From the NCBI RefSeq assembly GCF_003813865.1, contig NZ_RMVG01000001.1:248001-312000 (forward strand): a DNA stretch of 64,000 bases, in the 5' to 3' direction. The notes beneath the pieces were generated by a model. The model was not told the origin of the DNA. It made no database searches and saw nothing but the letters and a program-made list of their open reading frames with translations. This DNA is from Candidatus Pantoea deserta (lineage in GTDB: Bacteria > Pseudomonadota > Gammaproteobacteria > Enterobacterales > Enterobacteriaceae). Below, piece after piece: positions 24,307-38,047 of the stretch. Position numbers and translations under genes: made by a program. Numbering within the stretch: the stretch's first letter is position 1; each line of letters starts with the position of its first letter.

Positions 24307-25406
24307 CAGACGGAACCTCCGCGACTGAAGCGGGCGCGTACGCGGCGCATCGGCACCGTATCCCACAGGTTAAGCGCTACCGCCAGCAGCAGATAGCTGA
24401 TGTTGACCACCCACATCCAGATGGCGGGATCCAGCCGTCCTTTCGCCGCATTCGACTTCAGCGAGCTTTGCAGCAGGAAGAAGATCAGATAGAGCAGCAT
24501 CGCGGGCAGCATTGACAGCACGCGGCCCTGACGCGGATTCACGACGCTAAGGGGCACCACCATCAGCGCCATCACCAGCACCGAGAAGATCAGCGTAAGG
24601 CGCCAGTGCAGCTCTGAACGGAACGCCGGGGTATCGTTGCTCAGCAGCGTAGACAGGCTGGACTGCTCGGCGTCATTGGGATCGAGCGTCGCCTCTTTAT
24701 AGCCCACCAGCGCCTGGTAGTTAGTAAAGTCGGTAATACGGAAATCGCGCAGCATCGCGGTGCCCTCAAATCGCGTGCCCTTATCCAGGGTGACAATCTG
24801 AGAACCGTCTTTACGCTGCTCCATATGACCGCTGTCCGCCAGCACCACTGACGGACGCGCATTCCCTTTCGCGCGCAGCTGCGCCAGGAACACGTTACCG
24901 AACTGGTTGCCCTTAACGTCTTCGATAAACAGCACCGAGTTGCCGTCGCTGGAGGTCTGGAACTGCCCCGCCGCCAGCGCCGCCGCGCCTGGGTTGGCTT
25001 TGGCGTTTTGCGTTACCTCGTCCTGATAACGCGAGGACCAGGGGCCGAGCCAGATAACATTGACCGCCGCCACCAGCGATGTGAGCAGCATCAATATCAT
25101 TGCCGCCTTCACCAGTACGCTTTTGCCTAAACCGCAGGCGTGCATCACGGTGATTTCGCTGTCGGTATAAAGCTTGCCCAGCGTCATCAGGATGGCCAGA
25201 AACAGGCTTAACGGAAGGATAAGTTGTGCCATTTCAGGCACGCCAAGCCCTAACAGAGTCAGAACGAGATTTGTTGGGATTTCGCCGTCCACCGCAGCCC
25301 CTAAAATCCGCACTAACTTCTGACAAAAGAAGATAAGCAGCAGGATGAAAAGGATAGCCAGCTGGCTTTTGAGCGTCTCCCGAACCAGATATCTAATGAT
25401 GATCAC
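24306..25406 (-). CDS. lptF: LptF, LPS export ABC transporter permease
   Basis: This partner permease of LptG (366 aa, same length as in E. coli) starts with GTG and the conserved MIIIRYLVRETLKSQLAIL. It has six membrane spans around a periplasmic jellyroll domain that hands LPS to LptC. GVPEMAQLILPLSLFLAILM and SEITVMHACGLGKSVL include the coupling helix to LptB. It is read divergently from pepA, with about 260 bases between them for both promoters, and is coupled to lptG by a one-base overlap. Confidence 0.95.
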   Translation of the reverse strand: MIIIRYLVRETLKSQLAILFILLLIFFCQKLVRILGAAVDGEIPTNLVLTLLGLGVPEMAQLILPLSLFLAILMTLGKLYTDSEITVMHACGLGKSVLVKAAMILMLLTSLVAAVNVIWLGPWSSRYQDEVTQNAKANPGAAALAAGQFQTSSDGNSVLFIEDVKGNQFGNVFLAQLRAKGNARPSVVLADSGHMEQRKDGSQIVTLDKGTRFEGTAMLRDFRITDFTNYQALVGYKEATLDPNDAEQSSLSTLLSNDTPAFRSELHWRLTLIFSVLVMALMVVPLSVVNPRQGRVLSMLPAMLLYLIFFLLQSSLKSNAAKGRLDPAIWMWVVNISYLLLAVALNLWDTVPMRRVRARFSRGGSV

Positions 25407-25648
25407 GCTTAGTACGCCTGTGATAACTTGTCTTTTTGCAGGAAAATCGCTAGTTTCAACGCTTATTAGCCATTTTTCTTCATCAACGGCCAGTGTCGCA
25501 GCTAAAATGGTATGGCAAACGCGTTAGGGTGGTGAAAATTAATGCATTGCCACACTAAACGTAGTTCGAACGCTGATTACCAACAAACTTTTTGCCCATT
25601 TGGTAACAAGCGGACCATTCTAGCGACAGCTGCGGCCGTTGTCTTTAA

Positions 25649-27175
<1,527 letters not shown>

Positions 27176-27180
27176 CCCGC

Positions 27181-27208
27181 TGCGCGCCGCCTGACCCGGC
27201 GGCGCGCA
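27181..27208 (+). terminator. Hairpin after pepA
   Basis: TGCGCGCCGCC (27181-27191) pairs perfectly with 27198-27208 and is followed by TTGATTTAT, a weak T-rich tail. A likely partial terminator between pepA and holC. Confidence 0.65.
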
Positions 27209-27308
27209 TTGATTTATACCGCTGCCGACGCCATATCCATCTCATCGGGAAGTGCTACCGCACGCCTTAGCTGGTAATATCCTCATCTCTCACCCACAAG
27301 GCCTTTCC

Positions 27309-27767
27309 ATGAAAAACGCAACCTTTTACGTAATGGAATCGGACTCGCACAGCGATGAACTGAGCGCCATTGAAGCGCTGGTGTGCGATCTGGCGGAAAC
27401 GCGCTGGCGGGCGGGCAAACGTATTTTGATCGCCTGTGAAAATGAGCAGCAGGCCATTCGTCTCGACGAGGCGCTCTGGCAGCGTCCGGCTAACGCTTTT
27501 GTGCCGCACAATCTGGCAGGCGAAGGCCCGCGCTACGGCGCGCCGGTCGAGCTGGCCTGGCCGCAGCGTCGCGGCAGCTCGCCGCGTGACTTGCTGATCA
27601 GCCTGCTGCCGCAGTTTGCAGATTTTGCTACTGCTTTCCATGAAGTGATAGACTTCGTACCCTACGAAGAGTCTCAGAAACAGCTGGCGCGCGACCGCTA
27701 TAAAGCGTACCGCAGCGTTGGTTTCCAATTGAATACGGCCACGCCGCCGCAGCCGCAAACGACATAG
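27309..27767 (+). CDS. holC: DNA polymerase III chi subunit
   Basis: HolC (chi) joins the clamp loader through HolD and binds the SSB C-terminal tail, linking polymerase III to single-stranded DNA. The 152-residue protein has [12 protein letters not shown] at the start, LACENEQQA-type helices ([19 protein letters not shown]) and the conserved [10 protein letters not shown] near the end. It carries a short Thr/Pro/Gln extension, a few residues longer than in E. coli. The frame is open upstream to 27252, but the ATG at 27309 is where homology begins. valS starts five bases after the stop, the same tight pairing as in E. coli. Confidence 0.93.
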   Translation: MKNATFYVMESDSHSDELSAIEALVCDLAETRWRAGKRILIACENEQQAIRLDEALWQRPANAFVPHNLAGEGPRYGAPVELAWPQRRGSSPRDLLISLLPQFADFATAFHEVIDFVPYEESQKQLARDRYKAYRSVGFQLNTATPPQPQTT

Positions 27768-27772
27768 CAGAA

Positions 27773-30628
27773 ATGGAAAAAACATATAACCCGCAAGACA
27801 TCGAGCAGCCGCTTTACGAGCACTGGGAAGAGCAAGGCTATTTCAAGCCTAACGGCGATACCAGCCAGGAAAGCTTCTGCATCATGATCCCGCCGCCGAA
27901 CGTCACCGGCAGCCTGCATATGGGTCATGCCTTCCAGCAGACCATTATGGACACCATGATCCGCTACCAGCGCATGCAGGGTAAAAATACGCTTTGGCAG
28001 GCAGGGACTGACCATGCAGGCATCGCGACCCAGATGGTTGTTGAGCGCAAGATTGCCGCTGAAGAGGGCAAAACGCGTCAGGATTACGGCCGCGACGCCT
28101 TTATCGATAAAATCTGGCAGTGGAAAGCCGAATCCGGCGGCACCATTACCCGTCAGATGCGTCGTCTCGGCAACTCCGTGGACTGGGAGCGCGAGCGCTT
28201 CACCATGGATGAAGGTCTCTCCAACGCGGTAAAAGAGGTCTTTGTTCGCCTCTATAAAGAGAATCTGATCTACCGCGGCAAACGCCTGGTGAACTGGGAT
28301 CCCAAGCTGCGCACCGCTATTTCCGATCTCGAAGTGGAAAACCGCGAGAGCAAAGGCTCTATGTGGCATATCCGCTATCCGCTGGCGGACGGCGTGAAAA
28401 CCGCCGAAGGCAAAGATTATCTGGTGGTGGCGACCACCCGTCCGGAAACCCTGCTGGGCGATACCGGCGTCGCGGTTAACCCGGAAGATCCGCGCTACAA
28501 AGACCTGATCGGCAAAGAGGTGATCCTGCCGCTGGTAAACCGCCGCATTCCCATCGTCGGCGACGAGCACGCCGATATGGAGAAAGGCACCGGCTGCGTG
28601 AAAATCACGCCGGCGCACGATTTCAACGACTATGAAGTCGGTCGTCGCCACAAGCTGCCGATGATCAATATCCTGACCTTTGACGGCGACATCCGCGAGC
28701 GCGCTCAGGTATACGACACCAATGGCGAAGTCAGCGACGCCTGCTCGGATGAAATCCCGGCGCAGTTCCAGCAAATGGAACGTTTTGCCGCGCGTAAAGC
28801 CATTGTGGCCGCGGTGGACGAGCTGGGCCTGCTGGATGAGATCAAACCGCATGACCTGACCGTGCCTTATGGCGATCGCGGCGGCGTGGTGATCGAACCG
28901 ATGCTGACCGATCAGTGGTACGTGCGCACCGCGCCGCTGGCGAAAGTCGCGGTTGAAGCGGTCGAGAACGGCGACATCCAGTTTGTGCCTAAGCAGTATG
29001 AAAACATGTACTTCTCCTGGATGCGCGATATTCAGGACTGGTGTATCTCACGTCAGCTGTGGTGGGGCCACCGTATTCCGGCATGGTATGACAACGACGG
29101 CAACGTCTACGTTGGCCGCACCGAAGAAGAGGTGCGCAGCGAGAACAACCTGAGCGCAGAGGTCGCGCTACGTCAGGATGACGACGTGCTCGATACCTGG
29201 TTCTCCTCTGGTCTGTGGACCTTCTCTACTCTCGGCTGGCCGGAAAACACCGAAGCGCTGCGCACCTTCCACCCGACCAGCGTGCTGGTGAGCGGCTTCG
29301 ACATTATCTTCTTCTGGATTGCCCGCATGATCATGCTGACCATGCACTTCATCAAAGATGAGAACGGCAAGCCGCAGGTGCCGTTCAAGACCGTCTATAT
29401 GACCGGTCTGATCCGTGATGAAGAAGGTCAGAAAATGTCGAAATCCAAGGGCAACGTCATTGACCCGCTGGATATGGTTGACGGCATCTCGCTGGCGGAT
29501 CTGCTGGAGAAACGCACCGGCAATATGATGCAGCCGCAGCTGGCGGAGAAGATCCGCAAGCGCACCGAGAAGCAGTTCCCGAACGGTATCGAACCCTCAG
29601 GCACCGATGCGCTGCGCTTTACCCTGGCCGCGCTGGCGTCAACCGGTCGCGACATCAACTGGGATATGAAGCGTCTTGAAGGCTATCGCAACTTCTGTAA
29701 CAAGCTGTGGAACGCCAGCCGCTTTGTGTTGATGAACACTGAAGATCAGGATTGCGGTCAGAACGGCGGCGAAATGACGCTGTCGCTGGCGGATCGCTGG
29801 ATCCTCGCCGAGTTCAACAATACGGTGAAGGCGTATCGTGACGCGCTGGACAGCTATCGTTTCGACATCGCGGCCAACCTGCTGTATGACTTCACCTGGA
29901 ACCAGTTCTGCGACTGGTATCTGGAGCTGACCAAGCCGGTCATGAACAGCGGCAGCGAAGCGGAACTGCGCGGCACGCGCAACACCCTGGTAACGGTACT
30001 GGAAGCCCTGCTGCGCCTCGCCCACCCGATTATTCCGTTTATCACCGAGACCATCTGGCAGCGTGTGAAAGTGCTGAAAAACATCAGCGACGACACCATT
30101 ATGCTGCAACCCTTCCCGCAGTTCGACGCGGCGAAAGAAGATGCGGAAGCGATGGCGGACATCGAGTGGATGAAGCAGGCGATCGTCGCGGTGCGTAATA
30201 TCCGCGCCGAGATGAATATCGCCCTGAGCAAGCCGCTGGATGTGCTGCTGCGCGACTGCTCCCCGGCGGCCCTGCGCCGCGTCGAGCAGAACCGCAACTT
30301 CCTGTCGCGCCTGGCGCGTCTTGAGAGCCTGACCGTACTGCCTGCTGGCGAAAAAGGTCCGGTTTCCGTGACGAAAATCGTTGAGGGCGCGGAGCTGCTG
30401 ATCCCGATGGCGGGCCTGGTGGACAAGGCCGCGGAGCTGGAGCGCCTGGCGAAAGAGCTGGGTAAACTTGACGTTGAGATCGAGAAGATTCAGGTCAAGC
30501 TGGCGAACGAAGGTTTTGTGGCGCGCGCGCCGGAAGCGGTGGTCGCGAAAGAACGCGAGCGCGTAGCCGAGCTGGAACAGTCGAAAGCAAAACTGATTGA
30601 ACAGCAGGCCGTGATTGCGGCATTGTAA
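27773..30628 (+). CDS. valS: Valyl-tRNA synthetase
   Basis: ValS charges tRNA-Val and removes mischarged threonine in its editing domain. The 951-residue protein (the same as in E. coli) has the class I HIGH motif as HMGH in [13 protein letters not shown] and the KMSKS motif in [11 protein letters not shown]. The editing domain falls between about residues 200 and 330 ([20 protein letters not shown]). A C-terminal coiled-coil arm ([20 protein letters not shown]) contacts the tRNA elbow. It is translated directly after holC and closed by a strong terminator. Confidence 0.98.
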   Translation: MEKTYNPQDIEQPLYEHWEEQGYFKPNGDTSQESFCIMIPPPNVTGSLHMGHAFQQTIMDTMIRYQRMQGKNTLWQAGTDHAGIATQMVVERKIAAEEGKTRQDYGRDAFIDKIWQWKAESGGTITRQMRRLGNSVDWERERFTMDEGLSNAVKEVFVRLYKENLIYRGKRLVNWDPKLRTAISDLEVENRESKGSMWHIRYPLADGVKTAEGKDYLVVATTRPETLLGDTGVAVNPEDPRYKDLIGKEVILPLVNRRIPIVGDEHADMEKGTGCVKITPAHDFNDYEVGRRHKLPMINILTFDGDIRERAQVYDTNGEVSDACSDEIPAQFQQMERFAARKAIVAAVDELGLLDEIKPHDLTVPYGDRGGVVIEPMLTDQWYVRTAPLAKVAVEAVENGDIQFVPKQYENMYFSWMRDIQDWCISRQLWWGHRIPAWYDNDGNVYVGRTEEEVRSENNLSAEVALRQDDDVLDTWFSSGLWTFSTLGWPENTEALRTFHPTSVLVSGFDIIFFWIARMIMLTMHFIKDENGKPQVPFKTVYMTGLIRDEEGQKMSKSKGNVIDPLDMVDGISLADLLEKRTGNMMQPQLAEKIRKRTEKQFPNGIEPSGTDALRFTLAALASTGRDINWDMKRLEGYRNFCNKLWNASRFVLMNTEDQDCGQNGGEMTLSLADRWILAEFNNTVKAYRDALDSYRFDIAANLLYDFTWNQFCDWYLELTKPVMNSGSEAELRGTRNTLVTVLEALLRLAHPIIPFITETIWQRVKVLKNISDDTIMLQPFPQFDAAKEDAEAMADIEWMKQAIVAVRNIRAEMNIALSKPLDVLLRDCSPAALRRVEQNRNFLSRLARLESLTVLPAGEKGPVSVTKIVEGAELLIPMAGLVDKAAELERLAKELGKLDVEIEKIQVKLANEGFVARAPEAVVAKERERVAELEQSKAKLIEQQAVIAAL

Positions 30629-30655
30629 GCATCTGAGTCTGACAGCTTAAAAACC

Positions 30656-30677
30656 AAAGCCGGGCTTGCCCGGCTTT
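30656..30677 (+). terminator. Intrinsic terminator after valS
   Basis: AAAGCCGGGC (30656-30665) pairs with GCCCGGCTTT (30668-30677), followed by ATTATTTT. A strong Rho-independent terminator, between valS and yjgM. Confidence 0.88.
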
Positions 30678-30699
30678 ATTATTTTAACCGGAAAAGATT

Positions 30700-31206
30700 A
30701 TGACGACTTCAGCATTGCGGCTGGCGCTTCAGCTGCGCCCCATCAGCGCCGCCGACAATCCCCACATCGCGCAGGTGATCCGCACCGTCTCGGCAGAGTT
30801 CGGCCTGACGGCGGACAAGGGCTATACCGTCGCCGATCCGCAGCTCGACAATTTATATGAACTCTACCGCGCCGAGCACAGCGCCTACTGGGTTGTGGAG
30901 CATCAGGGGAAGGTGATGGGCGGCGGCGGCATCGCCCCGCTCGCCTGTAGCGCGCCGGATATTTGCGAGCTGCAAAAGATGTATTTTCTGCCGGACGTGC
31001 GCGGCTTCGGCGTGGCGCGTGAGCTGGCGCTGCGCGCGATGGCGCATGCGCGTCAGCGCGGTTTCCGCCGCTGTTATCTGGAAACCACCGGCAGCCTGAC
31101 GCGCGCCATCAAACTCTACGAGTCGCTCGGCTTTGAGCGCATCGACAATGCGCTCGGCTGCACCGGCCACGGCGACTGCGAATACCGCATGCTGAAAACG
31201 CTGTAA
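30700..31206 (+). CDS. yjgM: YjgM, GNAT-family N-acetyltransferase
   Basis: A 168-residue acetyltransferase-fold protein. The acetyl-CoA binding region is seen in [20 protein letters not shown] (an R-G-x-G-x-A variant), followed by [22 protein letters not shown], the typical GNAT C-terminal strand-helix. The substrate is unknown. It stands in the same place as E. coli yjgM, between valS and the miaE/rraB genes, and its stop lies one base from the convergent miaE stop. The ATG at 30700 has GGAAAAG upstream. Confidence 0.87.
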   Translation: MTTSALRLALQLRPISAADNPHIAQVIRTVSAEFGLTADKGYTVADPQLDNLYELYRAEHSAYWVVEHQGKVMGGGGIAPLACSAPDICELQKMYFLPDVRGFGVARELALRAMAHARQRGFRRCYLETTGSLTRAIKLYESLGFERIDNALGCTGHGDCEYRMLKTL

Positions 31207-31207
31207 A

Positions 31208-31969
31208 TCAGAATGCCGGAACGCCGCTGTGGAAACGCAGCTCCTTATCCGGCTCGCTAATCAGCTTCGCCTCCGCTTCGCCAATCGCCCGCACGCGCGG
31301 CGTAATATCTTTCGGCGATATGTGCGCCGCCAGGGTTAAATAGTCCTGATAGTGGCGCGCTTCCGAACGCAGCAGCGAGATATAGAACTTCTCCAGCTCC
31401 GCATCAAGGTAAGGCGCAAGGCTGGCAAAGCGCTCGCAGGAGCGCGCCTCGATATAGGCGCCGCAAATCAGCTTATCCACCAGCGTGTCCGGCTCGTGCG
31501 TGGTGATCTCTCGCAGCAGCCCTTTCGCGTAGCGGCTCGAGGTAATCTTGCTATAGGGCAAGCCGCGCGCCTGCATAATCTCCCAGACCTGATAAAAGTG
31601 ATGCAGCTCTTCTTTGATCAGCAGCACCATCTTTTCGACCAGATCGTCCGCCCAAGGCAGTTCGTTGCGCACAATAATGCTTTTGGTCAGGTTTTTATGG
31701 GCGTGAATAAACTGGCTGTCGGCATGCTCGCGGAAGATGAAATCTTCATAAGGCTTCAGCCAGGCGAGAATGGCCTCGCCGCTCGGCTTGTCGGCGACAT
31801 ATTTACGGATAAGCCAGGTCGCCGTCTGCGCGGCTTTCAGCTCGCAGACCAGATGGTCGGTCAGCAGCAGCGTCAGGTTTTCCGGTTTGCTCGCCTCATC
31901 AATCCAGGCTTGCGGGGTGCGGCAGAGTAAAAACTGATGGATAGGTTCAAGCAGCGGTGCGTAGTTCAT
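31208..31969 (-). CDS. miaE: MiaE, tRNA 2-methylthio-N6-isopentenyl-adenosine-37 hydroxylase
   Basis: MiaE hydroxylates the isopentenyl group of ms2i6A37 in tRNAs that read U-starting codons, using a ferritin-like di-iron centre and oxygen. The 253-residue protein shows the iron ligands in KEELHHFYQVW (E-x-x-H) and RSEARHYQDYLTLA, plus EARSCERFASL. Salmonella has miaE and E. coli lacks it, so its presence helps place the organism outside E. coli. It is transcribed in the same direction as rraB (start 57 bases before its end) and converges with yjgM. Confidence 0.93.
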   Translation of the reverse strand: MNYAPLLEPIHQFLLCRTPQAWIDEASKPENLTLLLTDHLVCELKAAQTATWLIRKYVADKPSGEAILAWLKPYEDFIFREHADSQFIHAHKNLTKSIIVRNELPWADDLVEKMVLLIKEELHHFYQVWEIMQARGLPYSKITSSRYAKGLLREITTHEPDTLVDKLICGAYIEARSCERFASLAPYLDAELEKFYISLLRSEARHYQDYLTLAAHISPKDITPRVRAIGEAEAKLISEPDKELRFHSGVPAF

Positions 31970-32025
31970 GTCGGTTCAGAAAGCAGAAGAGCAACAAGGC
32001 GGAGCGCGCGGCTCCGCCAGCACAA

Positions 32026-32454
32026 TCAGTGGCGAACGCCAGTATCTTCGTCGTCGTCGATGACATCGCCGTCATCGTCGTCGTCTTCATCTTCGGCGTC
32101 TGGATCTTCAAAGTAAGTGCCCCAGCCGTCATAGTCGACGTTGTATTTACCCACCAGATTAACCAGCTGCTCGACCTGCGCATCGATCAGCTCTGGCTTA
32201 AGCGCCGACTCGCTGAGAATATCGACGCACATCACCGTGGTGCCATCCTCCAGCTCCAGCTCTTCCGGTTCGGTAACCTCGTAGCCCAGCTTGAACGCGT
32301 CGACAGCCGCTTTTTCCAGTGAATCGAAGTTGTTGCAGGAGAGATGATGCTCAATGGTATAGAGCGCATCCGGATCGCTACCGTCTTCCAGTAGTTCGTC
32401 AATGATCAGGCGTGTCTCTTCACGCTGCTCTTCCAGCAATGCTTCATATGCCAT
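32026..32454 (-). CDS. rraB: RraB, regulator of ribonuclease E activity B
   Basis: RraB binds the C-terminal scaffold of RNase E and inhibits mRNA decay, changing degradosome composition. The 142-residue protein has [20 protein letters not shown] at the start, [21 protein letters not shown] in the middle and [14 protein letters not shown] before a very acidic tail of Asp/Glu. The tail is typical for the family. It lies divergent to argI, as in E. coli. The ATG is preceded by AGGGGAAAT. Confidence 0.93.
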   Translation of the reverse strand: MAYEALLEEQREETRLIIDELLEDGSDPDALYTIEHHLSCNNFDSLEKAAVDAFKLGYEVTEPEELELEDGTTVMCVDILSESALKPELIDAQVEQLVNLVGKYNVDYDGWGTYFEDPDAEDEDDDDDGDVIDDDEDTGVRH

Positions 32455-32548
32455 GACGATTTCCCCTCAGTATTTGGCAATAAATAAGTATTTTCCCACA
32501 CTGCCCGGCGCGCCACTACTCAAAACGGAAAGTTTCTTGTCGCCGGGG

Positions 32549-32592
32549 TTGAAAATGAATATTCATACGTTTAAATTGAATTTTCATTCAAC
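32549..32592 (+). promoter_or_regulatory. argI promoter with two ArgR boxes
   Basis: Two ARG boxes stand 21 bases apart, the standard tandem spacing (18-base boxes, three-base gap): 32554-32571 with a good left half (TGAAT) and a degenerate right half, and 32575-32592 with a perfect core TGAATTTTCATTCA. A likely promoter, TTGAAA at 32549-32554 and TAAATT at 32572-32577 with 17 bases between, is covered by the boxes, so arginine-bound ArgR would block RNA polymerase directly. Confidence 0.8.
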
Positions 32593-32617
32593 CGGAATGG
32601 ACGCACTGGAGCCTGTT

Positions 32618-33625
32618 ATGAGTCAGCTTTTTCAACGCCACTTCCTTCGGCTGCTGGATTTCACCCCAGCCGACATCGCTTTTCTGCTTGACCTCGCCGC
32701 TGAATTAAAACGCGATAAAAAAAACGGTAGCGAAACGCCGCGCCTGAAAGGCAAAAATATTGCGCTCATCTTCGAAAAAGACTCGACCCGCACCCGATGC
32801 TCTTTCGAAGTTGCCGCATACGATCAGGGCGCTAACGTCACCTATCTTGGCCCAAGCGGCAGCCAGATTGGTCATAAAGAGTCGATGAAGGATACCGCCC
32901 GCGTGCTGGGCCGCATGTATGACGGCATCCAGTATCGCGGCTACGGCCAGCCGCTGGTGGAAACCCTGGCGGAATTTGCTGGCGTGCCGGTGTGGAACGG
33001 GCTGACCACCGAGTTTCATCCCACTCAGCTACTGGCCGATCTGCTCACCATGCAGGAGCACCTGCCGGGCAAGGCGCTGAACGAAATGACGCTGGTGTAC
33101 GTCGGCGACGCGCGCAATAACATGGGCAACAGTATGCTGGAAGCGGCGGCGGTGACGGGTCTGGATCTGCGCCTGGTGGCGCCGAAAGGCTGCTGGCCGG
33201 AACCGCAGCTGGTGGAGGCGTGTCGTCTGGCGGCGCAGAAAACCGGCGGCAAGATTACCCTGACCGAAGAGATTGAAGAAGGCGTTAAGGGCGCGGACTT
33301 TATCTACACCGACGTCTGGGTTTCCATGGGCGAAGACAAAAAAGTGTGGGAAGAGCGCATCGCGCTGCTGCGCGACTATCAGGTGAATCAGGAGATGTTG
33401 CAGCTCACCGGCAACCCGCAGGTAAAATTCCTGCACTGCCTGCCCGCCTTTCATGACGATCAGACCACGCTGGGCCGTCAGATGGCCGAACAGTACGGTC
33501 TGCGCGACGGGATGGAAGTCAGCAACGCGGTATTTGAATCTGAGCACAGCATCGTCTTTGATCAGGCGGAAAACCGCATGCACACCATAAAAGCGGTCAT
33601 GGTGGCGACGCTCAGCAAAGGCTAA
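32618..33625 (+). CDS. argI: Ornithine carbamoyltransferase
   Basis: Makes citrulline from ornithine and carbamoyl phosphate in arginine synthesis. The protein (335 aa) has the carbamoyl-phosphate loop STRTRCSFE, the HPTQLLADL motif, and the ornithine-binding [10 protein letters not shown]. An open extension to 32402 would run back over the promoter and the rraB start and is rejected; the ATG at 32618 has GGAG six bases ahead and matches E. coli ArgI ([18 protein letters not shown]). Control is by ArgR. pyrBI, which uses the same carbamoyl phosphate, follows downstream as a separate unit. Confidence 0.97.
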   Translation: MSQLFQRHFLRLLDFTPADIAFLLDLAAELKRDKKNGSETPRLKGKNIALIFEKDSTRTRCSFEVAAYDQGANVTYLGPSGSQIGHKESMKDTARVLGRMYDGIQYRGYGQPLVETLAEFAGVPVWNGLTTEFHPTQLLADLLTMQEHLPGKALNEMTLVYVGDARNNMGNSMLEAAAVTGLDLRLVAPKGCWPEPQLVEACRLAAQKTGGKITLTEEIEEGVKGADFIYTDVWVSMGEDKKVWEERIALLRDYQVNQEMLQLTGNPQVKFLHCLPAFHDDQTTLGRQMAEQYGLRDGMEVSNAVFESEHSIVFDQAENRMHTIKAVMVATLSKG

Positions 33626-33645
33626 CGCGCCGCAAACGTTTTCCC

Positions 33646-33673
33646 TTGATGCAAATGGCCGGACGCGTATAAT
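33646..33673 (+). promoter_or_regulatory. pyrBI promoter
   Basis: TTGATG (33646-33651) and a perfect TATAAT (33668-33673) with a 16-base spacer lie just upstream of the leader peptide. The transcript would start about 33680, leaving a short leader before the ATG at 33699. Confidence 0.8.
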
Positions 33674-33698
33674 GCGCCCCAGTTTGCCGGGAGGAAGC

Positions 33699-33857
33699 AT
33701 GCAACAGCGCACCCTACACATTGACGCCACGTCACGCCTGACCGCAGGCGGCGCGCCTGTTTTTTTCCGTTATCAACCCGATCCTAAAAAAGCCCCTTTA
33801 ATCCGGGGCTTTTTTTTGTCCGCAATTCGGCAGCGCAGAGAGGCGATCTATGGCTAA
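33699..33857 (+). CDS. pyrL: pyrBI leader peptide
   Basis: The 52-codon leader starts at an ATG with GGGAGG six bases before it. It is translated through the U-rich pause region (coding VFFRYQPD) and the attenuator hairpin, ending in TAA at 33855-33857. The mechanism, known from E. coli: when UTP is low, RNA polymerase pauses in the U-rich tract, the ribosome catches up and prevents hairpin formation, and pyrBI is read. The sequence of the peptide is not conserved. Unlike E. coli PyrL, this frame continues past the hairpin and overlaps the pyrB start by eight bases (ATGGCTAA), which should also couple translation of the two. Confidence 0.85.
   Translation: MQQRTLHIDATSRLTAGGAPVFFRYQPDPKKAPLIRGFFLSAIRQRREAIYG
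33789..33816 (+). terminator. pyrBI attenuator
   Basis: AAAGCCCC (33789-33796) pairs with GGGGCTTT (33805-33812) around an eight-base loop, followed by more T. The U-rich pause tract (gtttttttccg) lies about 30 bases before. This is the UTP-sensitive attenuator in front of pyrB. Confidence 0.88.
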
Positions 33858-34785
33858 CCCGTTATATCGTAAGCACATTATCTCTATTAACGATCTCAGC
33901 CGCGACGAGCTGGAACAGGTGCTGCACACCGCCGCCCGGCTTAAAGCGCATCCACAGCCTGAGCTGCTGAAGCATAAGGTGATCGCCAGCTGCTTCTTTG
34001 AGGCCTCAACGCGCACGCGCCTGTCGTTCGAAACGGCGATCCATCGGCTGGGAGCCTCGGTGGTGGGCTTCGCTGACGGCAGCAACACCTCGCTCGGCAA
34101 AAAGGGCGAAACCCTGGCGGACACCATTTCCGTGATCGGCACCTACGTCGATGCCATCGTGATGCGCCATCCGCAGGAGGGCGCGGCGCGGCTCGCCACT
34201 GAGTTTTCCGGCGGCGTGCCGATCCTCAACGCAGGCGACGGCGCGAACCAGCACCCGACGCAGACGCTGCTCGATCTCTTTACCATCCGCGAAACGCAAA
34301 GCCGTCTGGATAATCTGAGCATCGCCATGGTCGGCGATCTGAAATATGGCCGCACCGTGCACTCTCTGACGCAGGCGCTGGCGAAGTTCGACGGCAATCG
34401 CTTTTACTTTATCGCGCCCGATGCGCTGGCGATGCCGGCTTATATCACCGACACGCTGGACGAGCGCGGCATTGTCTGGTCGCGCCACGACAGCATTGAT
34501 GAAGTGATCCCGCACGCCGACATTATCTATATGACGCGCGTGCAGAAAGAGCGGCTCGATCCGTCAGAATACGCCAACGTGAAAGCGCAGTTTATTCTGC
34601 GCGCCGCAGACCTGGCCAACGCGCGCGATAATATGAAAGTGCTGCACCCGCTGCCCCGCGTTGACGAAATCGCCACCGATGTGGATAACACGCCTTACGC
34701 CTGGTATTTCCAGCAGGCCGGCAATGGTATCTTCGCGCGTCAGGCTCTGCTGGCGCTGGTCCTCAATAGCGAACTGGATCTGTAA
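33850..34785 (+). CDS. pyrB: Aspartate carbamoyltransferase catalytic chain
   Basis: Catalyses carbamoyl aspartate formation, the first committed step of pyrimidine synthesis, as trimers within the dodecamer formed with PyrI. The 311-residue protein (the same as E. coli) has [38 protein letters not shown] and [10 protein letters not shown], all active-site segments. Its ATG lies inside the end of the leader peptide frame, and pyrI follows after 12 bases with a GGAG site. Confidence 0.98.
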   Translation: MANPLYRKHIISINDLSRDELEQVLHTAARLKAHPQPELLKHKVIASCFFEASTRTRLSFETAIHRLGASVVGFADGSNTSLGKKGETLADTISVIGTYVDAIVMRHPQEGAARLATEFSGGVPILNAGDGANQHPTQTLLDLFTIRETQSRLDNLSIAMVGDLKYGRTVHSLTQALAKFDGNRFYFIAPDALAMPAYITDTLDERGIVWSRHDSIDEVIPHADIIYMTRVQKERLDPSEYANVKAQFILRAADLANARDNMKVLHPLPRVDEIATDVDNTPYAWYFQQAGNGIFARQALLALVLNSELDL

Positions 34786-34797
34786 GGAGCAATCGCC

Positions 34798-35262
34798 ATG
34801 ACGCATGACAACAAATTACAGGTAGAAGCGATTAAGCGCGGCACGGTTATCGACCACATTCCGGCGCAGGTTGGGTTTAAGCTGCTGTCGCTGTTTCGCC
34901 TGACCGAAACCGATCAGCGCATTACCATTGGGCTTAACCTGCCCTCTGGCGAGATGGGCCGCAAGGATTTGATCAAAATCGAAAACACCTTTCTTACTGA
35001 GGATCAGATCAATCAGCTGGCGGTTTACGCGCCGCATGCCACGGTGAACCGCATCGACGATTACGAGGTGGTGGCCAAGATCGCGCCCGCGCTGCCGGAT
35101 CGTATTGAGCGCGTGCTGACCTGTCCTAACGGCAACTGCATCAGCCGCAGCGAGCCGGTTTTCTCCAGCTTTGCGGTGAAAAAACGCGGCGATGAGGTGC
35201 TGCTGACCTGCAAATATTGCGAGAAGGCCTTCGCGCATCACGTTGTGCTCGGTCACTGGTAA
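34798..35262 (+). CDS. pyrI: Aspartate carbamoyltransferase regulatory chain
   Basis: PyrI dimers bind CTP/UTP (inhibitors) or ATP (activator) and transmit the signal to PyrB. The 154-residue protein has the nucleotide-binding domain ([19 protein letters not shown]) and a C-terminal zinc domain with four cysteines, CPNGNC and CKYC. The length is that of E. coli PyrI. It is the last gene of the pyrBI operon; ridA comes 81 bases later. Confidence 0.97.
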   Translation: MTHDNKLQVEAIKRGTVIDHIPAQVGFKLLSLFRLTETDQRITIGLNLPSGEMGRKDLIKIENTFLTEDQINQLAVYAPHATVNRIDDYEVVAKIAPALPDRIERVLTCPNGNCISRSEPVFSSFAVKKRGDEVLLTCKYCEKAFAHHVVLGHW

Positions 35263-35343
35263 TCGCCTCCTCCCTCCCTATAATGGGGCAATATTTCTCA
35301 CCAGCGGCGCGCTGTGCCGCTGCGTCACTTTTAAGGAGCAGGT

Positions 35344-35730
35344 ATGTCTCGCGAAATCAGTACGGAAAAAGCCCCAGCGGCGATCGGTCCCTATGTGCAG
35401 GGCGTGGATCTGGGCAGCATGATCATCACTTCGGGTCAGATCCCGGTCGATCCGGTGACCGGCGCCGTCGCGGAAGAGATCGCCGCTCAGGCGCGTCAGT
35501 CGCTGGAAAATGTGAAAGCCATTGTCGAGGCGGCAGGATTGCAGGTAGGCGACATTGTAAAAACAACGGTCTTCGTGAAAGACCTCAATGATTTCGCTAC
35601 CGTTAATGCGACTTATGAAGCCTTTTTTACCGAGCACAACGCCAGTTTCCCGGCGCGCTCTTGCGTAGAAGTGGCGCGTTTGCCCAAAGACGTGAAGATT
35701 GAAATCGAAGCGATCGCGCTGCGTCGCTGA
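35344..35730 (+). CDS. ridA: RidA, 2-iminobutanoate/2-iminopropanoate deaminase
   Basis: RidA hydrolyses reactive enamine/imine intermediates released by PLP enzymes such as threonine dehydratase, which would otherwise damage other PLP enzymes. The 128-residue trimer-forming protein has the YjgF signature: SQQ-type start region AAIGPYVQGVD, ITSGQIPVDPVTG, and the ASFPARSCVEVARLPKDVKIE end with the catalytic Arg (PARS). AAGGAGCAGGT precedes the ATG. It follows pyrI as in E. coli. A TATAAT-like box at 35279-35284 might give it its own start. Confidence 0.95.
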   Translation: MSREISTEKAPAAIGPYVQGVDLGSMIITSGQIPVDPVTGAVAEEIAAQARQSLENVKAIVEAAGLQVGDIVKTTVFVKDLNDFATVNATYEAFFTEHNASFPARSCVEVARLPKDVKIEIEAIALRR

Positions 35731-35736
35731 TACCCT

Positions 35737-35763
35737 TGCGCGCGCTGCCGCACGGCGCGCGCA
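35737..35763 (+). terminator. Hairpin after ridA
   Basis: TGCGCGCGC (35737-35745) pairs with 35755-35763 around a nine-base loop six bases after the stop. No T-run follows; a stable end of the ridA message. Confidence 0.5.
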
Positions 35764-35850
35764 TGCGATTCCCCTCCCTGTTCCCTTTTGCGCCGACACC
35801 CTTCTCTTCTTTGTTTCAGGTCAACTTCGCTGCGATTAAATCCCCCCACA

Positions 35851-35897
35851 TATCCATATGTAGTAGCTAAAATCCTCCCTGGCACAATATGTAGCTA
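35851..35897 (+). promoter_or_regulatory. Pair of NrdR-like boxes before nrdD
   Basis: The eight bases ATATGTAG occur at 35856-35863 and again at 35887-35894, exactly 31 bases apart, within sequences resembling the 16-base NrdR box; the second (GCACAATATGTAGCTA, 35882-35897) fits best. NrdR represses ribonucleotide reductase operons from pairs of boxes about three helical turns apart. The second box ends 11 bases before the nrdD start. Confidence 0.55.
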
Positions 35898-35908
35898 ACG
35901 GAGAGAGC

Positions 35909-38043
<2,135 letters not shown>

Positions 38044-38047
<4 letters not shown>

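Noticed and set aside
32402-32617. N-terminal extension of ArgI
   Set aside because: Runs through the promoter and both ARG boxes and into rraB on the other strand.
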